Assembly: GCA_902769875.1 (NCBI GenBank)
Contig: CACXQV010000007.1
Span: forward strand, 62,001 to 126,000
Direction of reading: 5' to 3'
From: an uncultured Bacteroidia bacterium
GTDB taxonomy: Bacteria > Bacteroidota > Bacteroidia > Bacteroidales > F082
DNA: 64,000 nt
Position numbers and translations under genes: made by a program. The notes under the pieces are model-generated. The model was not told the origin of the DNA and did not search any database. It worked only from the letters and a program-made list of their open reading frames with translations. The stretch's first letter is position 1. Each line of letters starts with the position of its first letter. Positions 1 through 8,796 of this stretch are shown here, piece after piece.

Positions 1-2
1 AC

Positions 3-455
3 GACCTCAATGATTTTATTGTCAACGAGTGTGTCCATTATCGTAAGGAGAAGTTGGCAGTGACTTATGTTTTGGAGCCGGAAGAGGATGTTGCTCACGA
101 ACATGTTGCCGCTTTTTTCAGCCTTGCTAACGATAGGATCTCGTTGGTTGATTTCGACAACAAGAACCAATACAATAGGTTTAGTAAGCGTTTCAACAAT
201 CACAAGCGGTTGAAGAGCTATCCGGCTGTGAAAATTGGACGACTTGGAGTATCGTTGGCTATGAAGGGGCAAGCCTTGGGATCGTTCCTTTTGAGGTTCA
301 TCAAGATGTATTTCTTGCTCGACAACAAGACGGGATGCCGATTCATTACCGTTGACGCATGTTCCGCTGATGTACCGTTCTATTTGAAGAATGGTTTTGT
401 CCCGCTTAACGACGACGACATAGACGACCCCACACGGCTTCTTTATTTCGACTAA
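3..455 (+). CDS. GNAT-family N-acetyltransferase, 5' end cut by window edge
   Basis: The frame is open from the first bases of the window to a TAA at 453-455, so the true start lies upstream; the TTG at 54 is only an internal codon. About 150 residues are visible. The segment around KIGRLGVSLAMKGQALGSFL matches GNAT motif A (a beta strand followed by a Q/RxxGxG/A acetyl-CoA pyrophosphate loop), and the later strand RFITVDACS followed by VPFYLKNGFVPL matches the motif B end, where an aromatic residue precedes the F-x-KNGF turn. Many such proteins are stand-alone acetyltransferases or the toxins of DUF1778/GNAT pairs; no antitoxin is visible because upstream DNA is missing. Substrate is unknown. 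Confidence 0.8.
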   Translation, partial: DLNDFIVNECVHYRKEKLAVTYVLEPEEDVAHEHVAAFFSLANDRISLVDFDNKNQYNRFSKRFNNHKRLKSYPAVKIGRLGVSLAMKGQALGSFLLRFIKMYFLLDNKTGCRFITVDACSADVPFYLKNGFVPLNDDDIDDPTRLLYFD

Positions 456-578
456 AATGATATGAGCGACAAATTATTAACCCCGAAACCCTTAAACCTT
501 GAAATGCAAAACATTCAACGTAGTTAATCTTGAAATCTCAAATAATTAAATAACCAACAATTAAAATCAACAAACAAA

Positions 579-3500
579 ATGACAAGAAAGTTTACAAAAA
601 TGATGGTAGCGGTTCTAATGCTGCTAACTATGGTTGGCCTGCCAACAAAGGTGTGGGCTGATGAAGTAACCCTGACAAGTGCACAAATAAAAGCGGGTTC
701 AGGAAGCACATCGTACGGTAGCTGTTCTGCTACTGATGAAGGAGGAAACACTTGGCATGCTTATGCAATAAAAAATCAACATAGTAACGCTACTAGTGAG
801 TATAATTTTTGGCAGATTAAAAAATTTGCGAGTAATATTGCATATTATGTCCAAGTTCCTGAATTAGGCACTCAAATAACATCCATCACTATGACAGTTT
901 CTGGTGCTAACCAACCTATGACGGGTGGTGGTAATAGTGCTACTTTGTATTTCAGCAGCAGCAGTAGCACATCTTCAACTGGAACTGGGGTCGCTTCTGG
1001 TACTGGTGCTAATTCGGTGACCATAGATTGTTCCAGCCTTAATTTGAATACTGGCTTCATTACAGCAAGTGGAGCTGTCCGAATTTGGAATGTTACTGTT
1101 ACTTACACCGCTGGCGGCGGTTCCACCGACCCCTCAATCACCATCAGTGGAGAAGAAATCTCAACCAACGCAGTGAGCTTTGATTGGAATAGTTTTACCA
1201 ATGGTGTAGAATATACCGCCTCTGTTGCCTACAACAATATGGAAACACCTTCCGAGTCCGATGCTATGGTTGGCGTTTATACAGATGCTGCTTGCCAAAT
1301 ACAAATAGGTGTCTCTTGTGATTATTTTGCTGCAAGTTTTGGTGAAGATACCCAAACCATCGAATATGCTTTTTATGAAGATAATCCGAGTGTTGAGCCC
1401 CGCACGGTTTATATGCGTGTGGAAGTTCTTGGCGATGAAGATTATATTCCTTGCAATTTAATCACCGTCACCCAAGCTGGCAAACCTCAATATACCTTGA
1501 CCTACAATGCCAACGGCGCAACTTCGGGAACTGCGCCTACGGATTCAAATAGCCCGTATTTTATCAATTCGGTTGTTACCGTTCTCGGCAACACGGGCGA
1601 CCTTGCCAAGACTGGCTACACTTGGAACGGGTGGAACACAAAAGCCGATGGTAGCGGCACTTCTTATGCTGCTGGTGCCCAATTCACCATCACCGCAAAC
1701 ACCACTCTTTATGCACAATGGATTCTCAACAAGTATAATTATACTTTGAATGTTACAGGTGGTAGTAATCTTGAGAAAGATGTTGAAATCTTTGTTCCTG
1801 ATCAAACGGGTTGGGTAAGTGGTGGCCAAATTGAATATGGACAGCAAGTTACGGTATCTGTTGCTCCTGTAAGCGGCTATGTTTATACTACCACAGTGAC
1901 CTACGGCGATAATGTCAATGTGCCTGTAGAGCAAGATATGTTTACTATGCCCGACGCTGATGTGACCATTTCGGTGGTAGTTGAAAAACTTGACAATGTG
2001 ACTTTCGATTTCTCCCAGATTCCAGATTTTAGTGGTTGGGGGAATGGTTATAGTAGTCATACGGTTGATTATCAAGCGGCTACAGTGACTTTTGAAGCGG
2101 CCTCAAAGCAAGGACAAACCATTACTGACATTCCTGTTACGAAAGGTAGTCCGGTTTCCATCGTGATGAATGATGGTATGCCAAATATCATTGGCGTTAC
2201 CTTCGTTTGCCGCCAATGGACTAACAAGGAACAAACCATCACATTGCACTACAGCACGGATGGCGGCGAAAACTACACTTCAACAGAAATAACTTCTAAC
2301 AACTTCACCATCAGTTGTGCCGCCCTTCCGTCTGGCACCAATGCGGTGAAGATTACTTTCTCAAGCACATCCAACCAAGTGGGTATTGAGTCGGCCACGC
2401 TCAATTTCAGCACTGACCCCGTCATTGCTGTCAATCCGACTTCTCTCACGGGTTTTGCCTATAGCGAAGGCAACGGCCCGTCGGAATCACAGACTTTCAC
2501 CGTTTCGGGCAACTACCTCACAAGCAACATTACCCTTGCTGCCACCAACTTCGAAATGTCAACCGATGAAACCAATTGGAGCAACTCGTTGCCTCTTGTC
2601 CCCACCAACGGCACTGTGGCCAATACTACGGTTTATGTCCGCCTGAAGAGTGGCTTGGTCGAGAACAATTACAATGAAAATCTTAACGTAACATCAGGTG
2701 ACCTTTCCGAAACAGTTTCCCTGAGCGGCATTGTGAATCCGGCTCCTGTATTATACACTTACACTCAAGCCACATCAATTGTATCGGGTAAGCGTTATAT
2801 CATTGTTAATAATGAAGCCAGCAAGGCCATGGGTGCCCAAAACTCTAACAACCGTGCTGCTGATGATGTTACCATACAAAACCAAACGATTACCGTTTCA
2901 AGCGAAGATGGTATCTATGAGTTTGTCATCAATGGCCCTGAAATTATTACAAAGGGAGAAGGAGAACAACAAGAACAAGTGGAAGTTTACACTATTTATG
3001 ATGTGAATAATTCTGGTTACTTGTATGCTGCAAGTGGTAGCAGCAATTACTTAAGGAACCAGAGTTTCAATGATGCCAATGGCAAGTGGACTATTCAAAT
3101 TGGCAATGATGGCAATGCCACTATCAAGGCGCAAGGAGACAAAACAAACAACTTGATGCGCTACAATAGTGGGAGTAGTATTTTCTCGTGCTATGCTTCA
3201 GGCCAAAGCGACATCTACCTCTATATGAAGGACGACACGAATTATGAGTTCTACAAGGACATTGTTGGGCATACCACAACTTCGGGCTGGAACTTCATTG
3301 CCTCGCCCGCAGGAACTGCACCAACCAATATTAATGCTTTGAGTGACCTTTATTTCTACGATGAAGATGACTCCTACTGGAGGAATAAGACGGTCACTGC
3401 CAATGCAGAAGGCTTTGGTTTCTCAGTTGGTACGGGCTATCTTGCCGCCAGCAGCAACAACATCACTTTGTCATTCTCTGGAGCTTCAATCATCACCGCT

Positions 3501-4382
3501 GCAACATATCAGATTCCTTTGGCCTATTCTGGCGAAACCAATCCGCTTGCCGGTTGGAACCTCGTGGGCAACCCCTATCCACACAAAGCGTATGCCAACA
3601 AGCCCTATTACATCATTGACGGAATGCAACTGAACACTACCGCACAAACAACCGATGTTCCTGTAGGCTTCTGCACAGGCATTATGGTGAAAGCAACAAG
3701 CGAAGACGAGAAGGTCACATTCAGCAAAACGCCCGCCAATAGCCTGCCCAACCAACTGCAACTGACCGTGGCGCAGCAGGTGATGAGCCGTGGCACTGCC
3801 ACAAGTATGGTGAACGACAACGCCATCATCAACTTCAACGCGGGCAGCCGCTTGGAGAAGTTCGCCTTCAACGCTGATGCCGCCAAGCTCTACATCCCGC
3901 AAAACGGCAAGGACTACGCCATCGTGAGCGCTGAAGCCCAAGGCGAAATGCCCGTCAACTTCCGCGCCAACACCGATGGACAATACACCCTCACCGTCAA
4001 CCCAGAAGGCGTGGAGATGAACTACCTCCACCTCATCGACAATATGACCGGCGTCGACGTTGACCTGCTGGCCACACCGAGCTACACCTTCAACGCCACC
4101 ACCCGCGACTATGAGAGCCGCTTCCGCTTGGTGTTTGCCGCCAACAACGAGGACGGCGTTTCGGCAGGCTCAACGACCTTCGCCTACTTCAGCAACGGCA
4201 GCCTCGTGGTCAACAACGAAGGCAACGCCACCCTGCAAGTGGTTGACGTGATGGGCCGCGTCGTGAAGAGCGAAAGCATCAACGGCAGCGCCTCAATCGA
4301 CCTGAACACCACGCCCGGCGTCTACATGCTCCGCCTCGTGAACGGCAACAACGTGAAAGTGCAGAAAATGGTGGTGAGATGA
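579..4382 (+). CDS. Large secreted protein with InlB B-repeat and type IX secretion C-terminal sorting domain
   Basis: The 1267-residue product starts with a signal peptide (KMMVAVLMLLTMVGLPTKVWA, cleavage near residue 27). Residues about 305-380 form a Listeria-Bacteroides (InlB B) repeat, with YTLTYNANG at its start, GYTWNGWNTKADGSG in the middle and TLYAQW at its end. The rest is Ser/Thr/Asn-rich beta-sandwich material typical of surface proteins. Residues about 930-1060 carry a 'GWNFIASP ... GWNLVGNPYPHKAY' module also present in the BspA-like protein at 60485. The last 70-80 residues (NATLQVVDVMGRVV ... GVYMLRLVNGNNVKVQKMVVR) match the type A sorting domain used by the type IX system, so the protein is probably exported by the machinery that includes PorQ (36856) and anchored or released at the surface. 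Function is unknown. The small gene at 4499 follows by 116 bases on the same strand. Confidence 0.85.
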   Translation: MTRKFTKMMVAVLMLLTMVGLPTKVWADEVTLTSAQIKAGSGSTSYGSCSATDEGGNTWHAYAIKNQHSNATSEYNFWQIKKFASNIAYYVQVPELGTQITSITMTVSGANQPMTGGGNSATLYFSSSSSTSSTGTGVASGTGANSVTIDCSSLNLNTGFITASGAVRIWNVTVTYTAGGGSTDPSITISGEEISTNAVSFDWNSFTNGVEYTASVAYNNMETPSESDAMVGVYTDAACQIQIGVSCDYFAASFGEDTQTIEYAFYEDNPSVEPRTVYMRVEVLGDEDYIPCNLITVTQAGKPQYTLTYNANGATSGTAPTDSNSPYFINSVVTVLGNTGDLAKTGYTWNGWNTKADGSGTSYAAGAQFTITANTTLYAQWILNKYNYTLNVTGGSNLEKDVEIFVPDQTGWVSGGQIEYGQQVTVSVAPVSGYVYTTTVTYGDNVNVPVEQDMFTMPDADVTISVVVEKLDNVTFDFSQIPDFSGWGNGYSSHTVDYQAATVTFEAASKQGQTITDIPVTKGSPVSIVMNDGMPNIIGVTFVCRQWTNKEQTITLHYSTDGGENYTSTEITSNNFTISCAALPSGTNAVKITFSSTSNQVGIESATLNFSTDPVIAVNPTSLTGFAYSEGNGPSESQTFTVSGNYLTSNITLAATNFEMSTDETNWSNSLPLVPTNGTVANTTVYVRLKSGLVENNYNENLNVTSGDLSETVSLSGIVNPAPVLYTYTQATSIVSGKRYIIVNNEASKAMGAQNSNNRAADDVTIQNQTITVSSEDGIYEFVINGPEIITKGEGEQQEQVEVYTIYDVNNSGYLYAASGSSNYLRNQSFNDANGKWTIQIGNDGNATIKAQGDKTNNLMRYNSGSSIFSCYASGQSDIYLYMKDDTNYEFYKDIVGHTTTSGWNFIASPAGTAPTNINALSDLYFYDEDDSYWRNKTVTANAEGFGFSVGTGYLAASSNNITLSFSGASIITAATYQIPLAYSGETNPLAGWNLVGNPYPHKAYANKPYYIIDGMQLNTTAQTTDVPVGFCTGIMVKATSEDEKVTFSKTPANSLPNQLQLTVAQQVMSRGTATSMVNDNAIINFNAGSRLEKFAFNADAAKLYIPQNGKDYAIVSAEAQGEMPVNFRANTDGQYTLTVNPEGVEMNYLHLIDNMTGVDVDLLATPSYTFNATTRDYESRFRLVFAANNEDGVSAGSTTFAYFSNGSLVVNNEGNATLQVVDVMGRVVKSESINGSASIDLNTTPGVYMLRLVNGNNVKVQKMVVR

Positions 4383-4390
4383 ATGAAATG

Positions 4391-4426
4391 TAAGCAATAA
4401 GCTGTAAGCCGTAAGCAATAAGCGGT
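4391..4426. repeat. Short degenerate tandem tract (gtaagc/aataagc words)
   Basis: Directly after the stop codon of the secreted protein, the words TGTAAGC, CGTAAGC and AATAAGC follow one another in 7-base steps. It belongs to the group of low-complexity tracts seen at 5031, 5283, 13568, 14447, 23225, 37915 and 43485, which differ in sequence but share the approximately 7-base word structure. Confidence 0.6.
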
Positions 4427-4498
4427 CTCGCAGCGCAACAAAAACAAACAAACGACAAACAACAATATTAACAAACAACATAACCTAAACAAAATCAA

Positions 4499-4771
4499 AT
4501 GAAAAAACTAGTTTTGACAATGGCGATGGTTCTCACAATGGGACTCGTCGCTTCGGCCCAAGATGGCGGCGGTATGCTGAAGAGAAGCCAATCGTACAAA
4601 GAATCCTATCGTGTCACTTCGCGCGAAGGGGGACAAGGTATGATGACTCCCAATTTGCCGGGTTTTGGTGAGAGTAATGACCAACCAGGTGCTCCTTTGG
4701 GAAGCGGCATTGCCGTTCTCGTCGGCCTTGGTGCGGCCTACTTGGTGGGCAAGAAGCGCAAGGAAAATTGA
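4499..4771 (+). CDS. Small secreted protein with C-terminal APLGSG/transmembrane/KRKE tail
   Basis: The 90-residue product has an N-terminal signal peptide (KLVLTMAMVLTMGLVASA, cut before QDGGG), a polar Ser/Arg/Gly-rich middle with no Cys, and a C-terminal block: APLGSG, a hydrophobic helix (IAVLVGLGAAYLVG) and the basic end KKRKEN. The same architecture recurs in the protein at 50771, whose tail is APLGSG + LALLIGAGLGYAAL + KRKEDEQ. The layout of signal peptide, short motif, membrane helix and basic end resembles the tripartite sorting signals handled by exosortase- or rhombosortase-like enzymes, but the motif is not one I can name and no sorting enzyme is visible here. The gene follows a type IX secreted protein by 116 bases and precedes a hairpin terminator. 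Function is unknown. Confidence 0.75.
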   Translation: MKKLVLTMAMVLTMGLVASAQDGGGMLKRSQSYKESYRVTSREGGQGMMTPNLPGFGESNDQPGAPLGSGIAVLVGLGAAYLVGKKRKEN

Positions 4772-4795
4772 TTCTTGGGCAAGCGTTATGTGGAA

Positions 4796-4830
4796 GGAAG
4801 CCGACAGCAATGTCGGCTTCCTTTGTTTTG
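4796..4830 (+). terminator. Hairpin terminator after small secreted protein
   Basis: GGAAGCCGACA (4796-4806) pairs perfectly with TGTCGGCTTCC (4811-4821) around a 4-base loop and is followed by TTTGTTTTG. It closes the transcript of the secreted protein and/or the 4499 gene. Confidence 0.75.
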
Positions 4831-4887
4831 TATGCTTTTCATAATCAGCGTATTGCCCATAATGAATAAAAAACACCAAAAAACCGC

Positions 4888-4918
4888 TTGCCAATCCGGG
4901 AAAAGTCCGTACTTTTGC
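4888..4918 (+). promoter_or_regulatory. Promoter of the SRP RNA gene
   Basis: TTG at 4888-4890 and TACTTTTGC at 4910-4918, 19 bases apart, fit the Bacteroidota -33/-7 consensus. The -7 element ends two bases before the 5' stem of the SRP RNA. Confidence 0.75.
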
Positions 4919-4920
4919 AT

Positions 4921-5019
4921 CGGGTAAGTCTTATACGACCAGCTCCCTCTGAAATCCCCCAGGACAGGAATGTAGCAAGGGTAGGAGGTCGTAGCGGTGC
5001 GATGTAAGTAGCTTACCCT
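4921..5019 (+). ncRNA. ffs: Signal recognition particle RNA (4.5S type)
   Basis: GGGTAAG (4922-4928) pairs with CTTACCC (5012-5018), and TACGACC...TCC pairs with GGA...GGTCGTA, giving one long hairpin. Its tip carries CCAGGACAGGAATGTAGCA: a GGAA tetraloop (4967-4970) with the asymmetric AGCA side typical of the Ffh-binding domain. Length of about 100 nt, and a strong promoter immediately upstream, agree with a small bacterial SRP RNA that guides co-translational membrane targeting. The T-rich stretch after 5018 (TTCTTTGTTTT) may end transcription. The assignment is from motif and fold by eye; an Rfam covariance search would settle it. Confidence 0.82.
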
Positions 5020-5030
5020 TCTTTGTTTTA

Positions 5031-5096
5031 GGACGGAGGACAAAGGACGGGAGACGGAGGACAGAGGACAAAGGACGAGAGACGAAAGACGGAGGT
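5031..5096. repeat. Degenerate tandem tract of ggac/agag words
   Basis: Words of the type GGACGGA, GGACAAA, GGAGACG and GGACGAG follow one another in approximately 7-base steps without any open frame. It lies between the SRP RNA and the DPP III gene. Confidence 0.65.
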
Positions 5097-5104
5097 TTAG
5101 GGTG

Positions 5105-5214
5105 CCTGAGCTTGTCGAAGGCCCCGACATAATGAGAAGGGCGTAAAGGACGAAGGACTGCCGCCCCTTCGACAGGCTCAGGGGTCAGCTGTTGGCCCTT
5201 CGACAGGCTCAGGG
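5105..5214. repeat. Copies of the CCTTCGACAGGCTCAGG palindromic intergenic repeat
   Basis: One reverse-oriented copy (CCTGAGCTTGTCGAAGG, 5105-5121) and two forward copies (5166-5182 and around 5197-5213) of the same 17-base word lie within 110 bases, so the region can form large hairpins. Related words occur inside genes at 42507-42560 and 50634-50652. Confidence 0.7.
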
Positions 5215-5282
5215 GGCGACCGATTCTAACAAGGGGCGAGTCTTCAGCATTCCCCTGAAGGAGGTAATGGTCCATTGTCCAT

Positions 5283-5352
5283 GACTTGGGTCAAAATGTC
5301 CCCAGTCCCACGTCCTTGGTCTTTAGTCCTTAGTCCCTCATCCCTTAGTCAA
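5283..5352. repeat. Tandem tract of gtcctta-type words before the DPP III gene
   Basis: Words such as GTCCTTG, GTCTTTA, GTCCTTA and GTCCCTC repeat up to 14 bases before the start codon of the next gene. No -7 element was seen in it. The remainder of the gap 5215-5282 shows nothing I can name. Confidence 0.6.
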
Positions 5353-5365
5353 AACATCAAACAAA

Positions 5366-7327
5366 ATGGAAGATTTCAAATATTTGGTTGACGAGTTTGC
5401 CGACCTCAAAATTATGCGCTACCGCATTCCCGACTGGGAACGCCTTACGCTGCGCCAAAAGGAATACTTGTATTGTTTGGGCGAGGCCGCCAAAGCCGGT
5501 CGCGACATCCTCTTCGACCAGAACTACAAGCACAACCTTGTGATTCGCAAGACTTTGGAAGCCATCCTCAACACCTATCAAGGCGACAGGGAAGGGGATG
5601 ATTTCCAGAAGTTTACGGTGTATGCCAAGCGTGTGTTTTTCAGCAACGGCATACATCACCATTATGCCGAAGACAAGTTTTTCCCGGAGGTTTCGGAAGC
5701 CTGTTTCGCTGCATTGGTGAAAGGCAGCGACGCCAGACGGCTGCCTATTAATAAAGGTGCAAGCGTGGAGGCGTTTCTCGATTTCCTGCTTCCCGTCGTT
5801 TTCGACCCTGATGTTGCCCCCGTGCGCCGCAGCAGCAAGGAGGACATCATCGCCAACTCGGCGGTCAACTTCTATGAAGGCGACCTGACCAAGGCCGAGG
5901 TGGAGGCTTACTATGCCGCGCACCACACCGAGGGCGACGAAAAGCCGGTTTCATACGGGCTCAACTCGCGTTTGGTGAAGGAGAACGGCACCATCTATGA
6001 AAAGGTGTACAAGGCCGACGGGCTTTACGGCAAGGCCATCGAAGTCATTGTGGGTTGGTTGGAAAAAGCCAACCAAGTGGCCGAAAACGATGCGCAACGC
6101 CATTACACCCAACTGCTTATCGACTATTACCGCACTGGCGACCTCAAGACTTGGGACGCCTACAACGTGGCTTGGGTGCAGGACAACGCTTCGCATATCG
6201 ACTTCGTGAACGGTTTCATCGAGGACTACGGCGACCCGATGGGTATGAAGGCCACTTGGGAGAGCGTGGTCGACTTCAAGGACTTGGAAGCCACCCAACG
6301 CTCCAACATCATCAGCGAAAACGCGCAGTGGTTTGAGGACCATTCGCCCGTCGACCTGCGTTTCAAGAAGGAGGAGTGCAAGGGCGTTTCGGCCAAGAGC
6401 ATCATCGTCACCACCTTGGGCGGCGACTGTTTCCCCGCGCCCCCCATTGGCATCAACCTACCCAACGCCGACTGGATTCGCAAGGACTACGGCTCCAAGT
6501 CGGTGACCATCACCAACCTGATGGAAGCCTACGACCGAGCCGCCGACGAAAGCCCCAAGAGCGGCCTGAAGGAGTTTGCCTACTCGGAGGAAGAAGTTGC
6601 CTTGTGCAAGAAATACGGCCCCGATGCCTCGGTGGTACACACCAACCTGCACGAGTGCTTGGGCCACGGTTCGGGAAAGCTGCTGCCCACCACTGCGCCC
6701 AACGCCTTGAAGGAGTTCAGCTCCACTTTGGAGGAAGCCCGCGCCGACTTGTTTGGCCTCTATTACATCGCCGACCCGAAGATGGTCGAGTTGGGCATCA
6801 TGCCCGACGGCGAAGCCTACAAGGCCGAGTATTGCACCTACATCCGCAACGGCTTGATGACCCAGTTGGCGCGTGTCGAACTGGGCAAGGACGTCACCGA
6901 GTCGCACATGCAAAACCGCAAATTGATTGCCGAATGGTGCTACGAACACGGCGGAAATGTCATTGAAAAAATCGTCCGCGACGGCAAGACCTATTTCGTT
7001 GTCAACGACTTTGAGGCTTTGCGCCAATTGTTTGGCCAGTTGTTGGCCGAGGTGCAGCGCATCAAGAGCGAGGGCGACTATGCCGCAGGCAAGGCCTTGG
7101 TGGAACGCTATGCGGTGAAAGTGGACCAAGAACTGCACAAGGAAGTGAAGGAACGCTACAATGCCTTGGGCCTCAAACCTTATGGCGGTTTCATCAACCC
7201 TGAAATAAAACCTGTTGTGCAAGATGGCCAAGTGGTTGATTACCAATTGGAATACCCGATGGATTTCCTTGCGCAGCATTTGGAATACGGCAGGAAGTAT
7301 AGTTTTTTGGAACCATCGGAATGGTGA
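5366..7327 (+). CDS. Dipeptidyl-peptidase III-like metallopeptidase (family M49)
   Basis: The 653-residue product carries the M49 zinc motif HECLGH (H429, E430, H434) followed 28 residues later by EEARAD, whose second Glu (E457) is the expected third zinc ligand. This spacing matches the bacterial (Bacteroides-type) branch of the family rather than the longer human spacing. The enzyme removes dipeptides from the N-terminus of short peptides. The N-terminus (MEDFKYLVDEFADLKIMRYR) is polar with no signal peptide, so a cytoplasmic location is likely. The ATG at 5366 is the first in frame after the tandem tract. With the DPP5-like enzyme (17603) and glutamate dehydrogenase (58899) it fits amino-acid use from peptides. 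Confidence 0.9.
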   Translation: MEDFKYLVDEFADLKIMRYRIPDWERLTLRQKEYLYCLGEAAKAGRDILFDQNYKHNLVIRKTLEAILNTYQGDREGDDFQKFTVYAKRVFFSNGIHHHYAEDKFFPEVSEACFAALVKGSDARRLPINKGASVEAFLDFLLPVVFDPDVAPVRRSSKEDIIANSAVNFYEGDLTKAEVEAYYAAHHTEGDEKPVSYGLNSRLVKENGTIYEKVYKADGLYGKAIEVIVGWLEKANQVAENDAQRHYTQLLIDYYRTGDLKTWDAYNVAWVQDNASHIDFVNGFIEDYGDPMGMKATWESVVDFKDLEATQRSNIISENAQWFEDHSPVDLRFKKEECKGVSAKSIIVTTLGGDCFPAPPIGINLPNADWIRKDYGSKSVTITNLMEAYDRAADESPKSGLKEFAYSEEEVALCKKYGPDASVVHTNLHECLGHGSGKLLPTTAPNALKEFSSTLEEARADLFGLYYIADPKMVELGIMPDGEAYKAEYCTYIRNGLMTQLARVELGKDVTESHMQNRKLIAEWCYEHGGNVIEKIVRDGKTYFVVNDFEALRQLFGQLLAEVQRIKSEGDYAAGKALVERYAVKVDQELHKEVKERYNALGLKPYGGFINPEIKPVVQDGQVVDYQLEYPMDFLAQHLEYGRKYSFLEPSEW

Positions 7328-7392
7328 TGCCTTAAAGGTGAGAAACCAGAAAACAGGTTTTGGTGTTTTTGTTTTGATTTTTGAAAGATTTC

Positions 7393-7424
7393 TTGCGAAG
7401 CAATCCCAAAAGCCTTACTTTTGC
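7393..7424 (+). promoter_or_regulatory. Promoter of mpl
   Basis: TTG at 7393-7395 and TACTTTTGC at 7416-7424 are 20 bases apart. The start codons of mpl at 7436/7439 follow closely, implying a very short leader. Confidence 0.65.
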
Positions 7425-7435
7425 AAAAATATCCA

Positions 7436-8794
7436 ATGATGAAAAAAGTTCATTTTATCGCCATAGGCGGGAGCGCGATGCACAATCTCGCCATCGCCTT
7501 GCACCGCAAGGGATATGAAGTCACGGGTTCGGATGACGAGATTTTTGAGCCGAGCAAGTCGCGTTTGTCCAACGAGGGAATCCTGCCGCCCCGCTGGGGC
7601 TGGTTCCCCGAAAAGTTGGACGACACTTACGATGCCGTCATCCTCGGTATGCACGCCCGCATCGACAACCCGGAATTGGTTCGCGCACAGGAGCTTGGCC
7701 TGAAGGTGTATTCCTATCCCGAATACCTTTACGAGCAAAGCAAGGACAAAACGCGCATCGTTGTCGGGGGCAGCCACGGCAAGACGACCATCACTTCCAT
7801 GATTCTCCATGTGTTGAAACACGTTGGCATTGAGACCGATTTCATGGTCGGGGCCCAGTTGGAGGGCTTCGACGTGATGGTGCGCCTCAGCGAGACGGCC
7901 AAATACATGGTGATGGAAGGCGACGAATATCTCACTTCGCCCATCGACCGCGTTCCGAAGTTCCACCATTATCATCCTCATATTGCGGTGATTAGCGGCA
8001 TCGGCTGGGACCATGTCAATGTGTTTCCGACCTTCGATAACTATCTGGAGCAGTTCCGCATTTTTGTCCGCACCATCGAGCCGGGCGGTTGCCTGATTTA
8101 CGACCAAACCGATGCCGAGGCCGAGAAAATCGCCCAAGGTGCACAATGCCAGACCTTTGGCTACGGTGTGCATCCTTTTGAAAGCAAAGGCATTACGACT
8201 TTGCTGCTTTTGCCCGATGGCAGTAGGAGGGAAGTGGGTGTGTTTGGCAGCCACAATATGAAGAACATCAACGCGGCGCGGTTGGTTTGCAGGCAGTTGG
8301 GCGTGACCGACGAGCAGTTCTACGAGGCCATTTCGTCCTTTAAGGGTGCGGCACGGCGTTTGGAACTCTTGTTCGACAACGGCGACAATTTCGTTTTCCG
8401 CGACTTTGCCCATGCGCCCTCGAAAGTCGATGCCAGTGTGAAGGCCTTGCGTGAGCAATTCGCTGACAAACACTTGATTGCCGTGTTTGAGTTGCACACC
8501 TACAGCAGCCTCAGCGAGGTTTTCATTGACCATTACCGCGATGCCTTGAAGTTGGCCGATACCGCCATCGTGTTCTACGACCCGCACGCCGTGGCCATCA
8601 AGAAGTTGGAACTGATGCCAGACGAGCGAATCGTTGAAGGCTTCGGACGCAAGGATTTGAGGGTTGTCCACAACAAGGCTGAGTTGCTTGCCCTATTGCA
8701 AAACGGCCAGCGGCGCAATGTCGTCGGCGCGTTTATGAGCAGTGGCGACTTCAACGGCCTGACCACCGACGACCTGAAGTCGTTGTACGCATAA
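7436..8794 (+). CDS. mpl: UDP-N-acetylmuramate:L-alanyl-gamma-D-glutamyl-meso-diaminopimelate ligase
   Basis: Mpl is a Mur-ligase paralogue that attaches the recovered tripeptide L-Ala-gamma-D-Glu-meso-Dap to UDP-MurNAc in peptidoglycan recycling. The 452-residue product shows the N-terminal Rossmann-like start HFIAIGGSAMHNLAIAL (Mpl/MurC type), the ATP P-loop VGGSHGKTTITSMI near residue 113-125, the central-domain segment GDEYLTSPIDRVPKF, and the late DFAHAPSKV, which replaces the DYAHHP motif of MurC and is typical of Mpl. I chose the tandem ATGs at 7436/7439 rather than the earlier TTG at 7421, because the -7 promoter element overlaps the TTG. The gene ends two bases before the convergent LolA-like gene. 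Confidence 0.92.
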   Translation: MMKKVHFIAIGGSAMHNLAIALHRKGYEVTGSDDEIFEPSKSRLSNEGILPPRWGWFPEKLDDTYDAVILGMHARIDNPELVRAQELGLKVYSYPEYLYEQSKDKTRIVVGGSHGKTTITSMILHVLKHVGIETDFMVGAQLEGFDVMVRLSETAKYMVMEGDEYLTSPIDRVPKFHHYHPHIAVISGIGWDHVNVFPTFDNYLEQFRIFVRTIEPGGCLIYDQTDAEAEKIAQGAQCQTFGYGVHPFESKGITTLLLLPDGSRREVGVFGSHNMKNINAARLVCRQLGVTDEQFYEAISSFKGAARRLELLFDNGDNFVFRDFAHAPSKVDASVKALREQFADKHLIAVFELHTYSSLSEVFIDHYRDALKLADTAIVFYDPHAVAIKKLELMPDERIVEGFGRKDLRVVHNKAELLALLQNGQRRNVVGAFMSSGDFNGLTTDDLKSLYA

Positions 8795-8796
8795 CT

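Noticed and set aside
7415..8671. A 418-codon open frame on the minus strand
   Set aside because: It lies entirely opposite mpl, whose motifs are clear; the antisense frame has no recognisable domain and reflects codon bias of the real gene.
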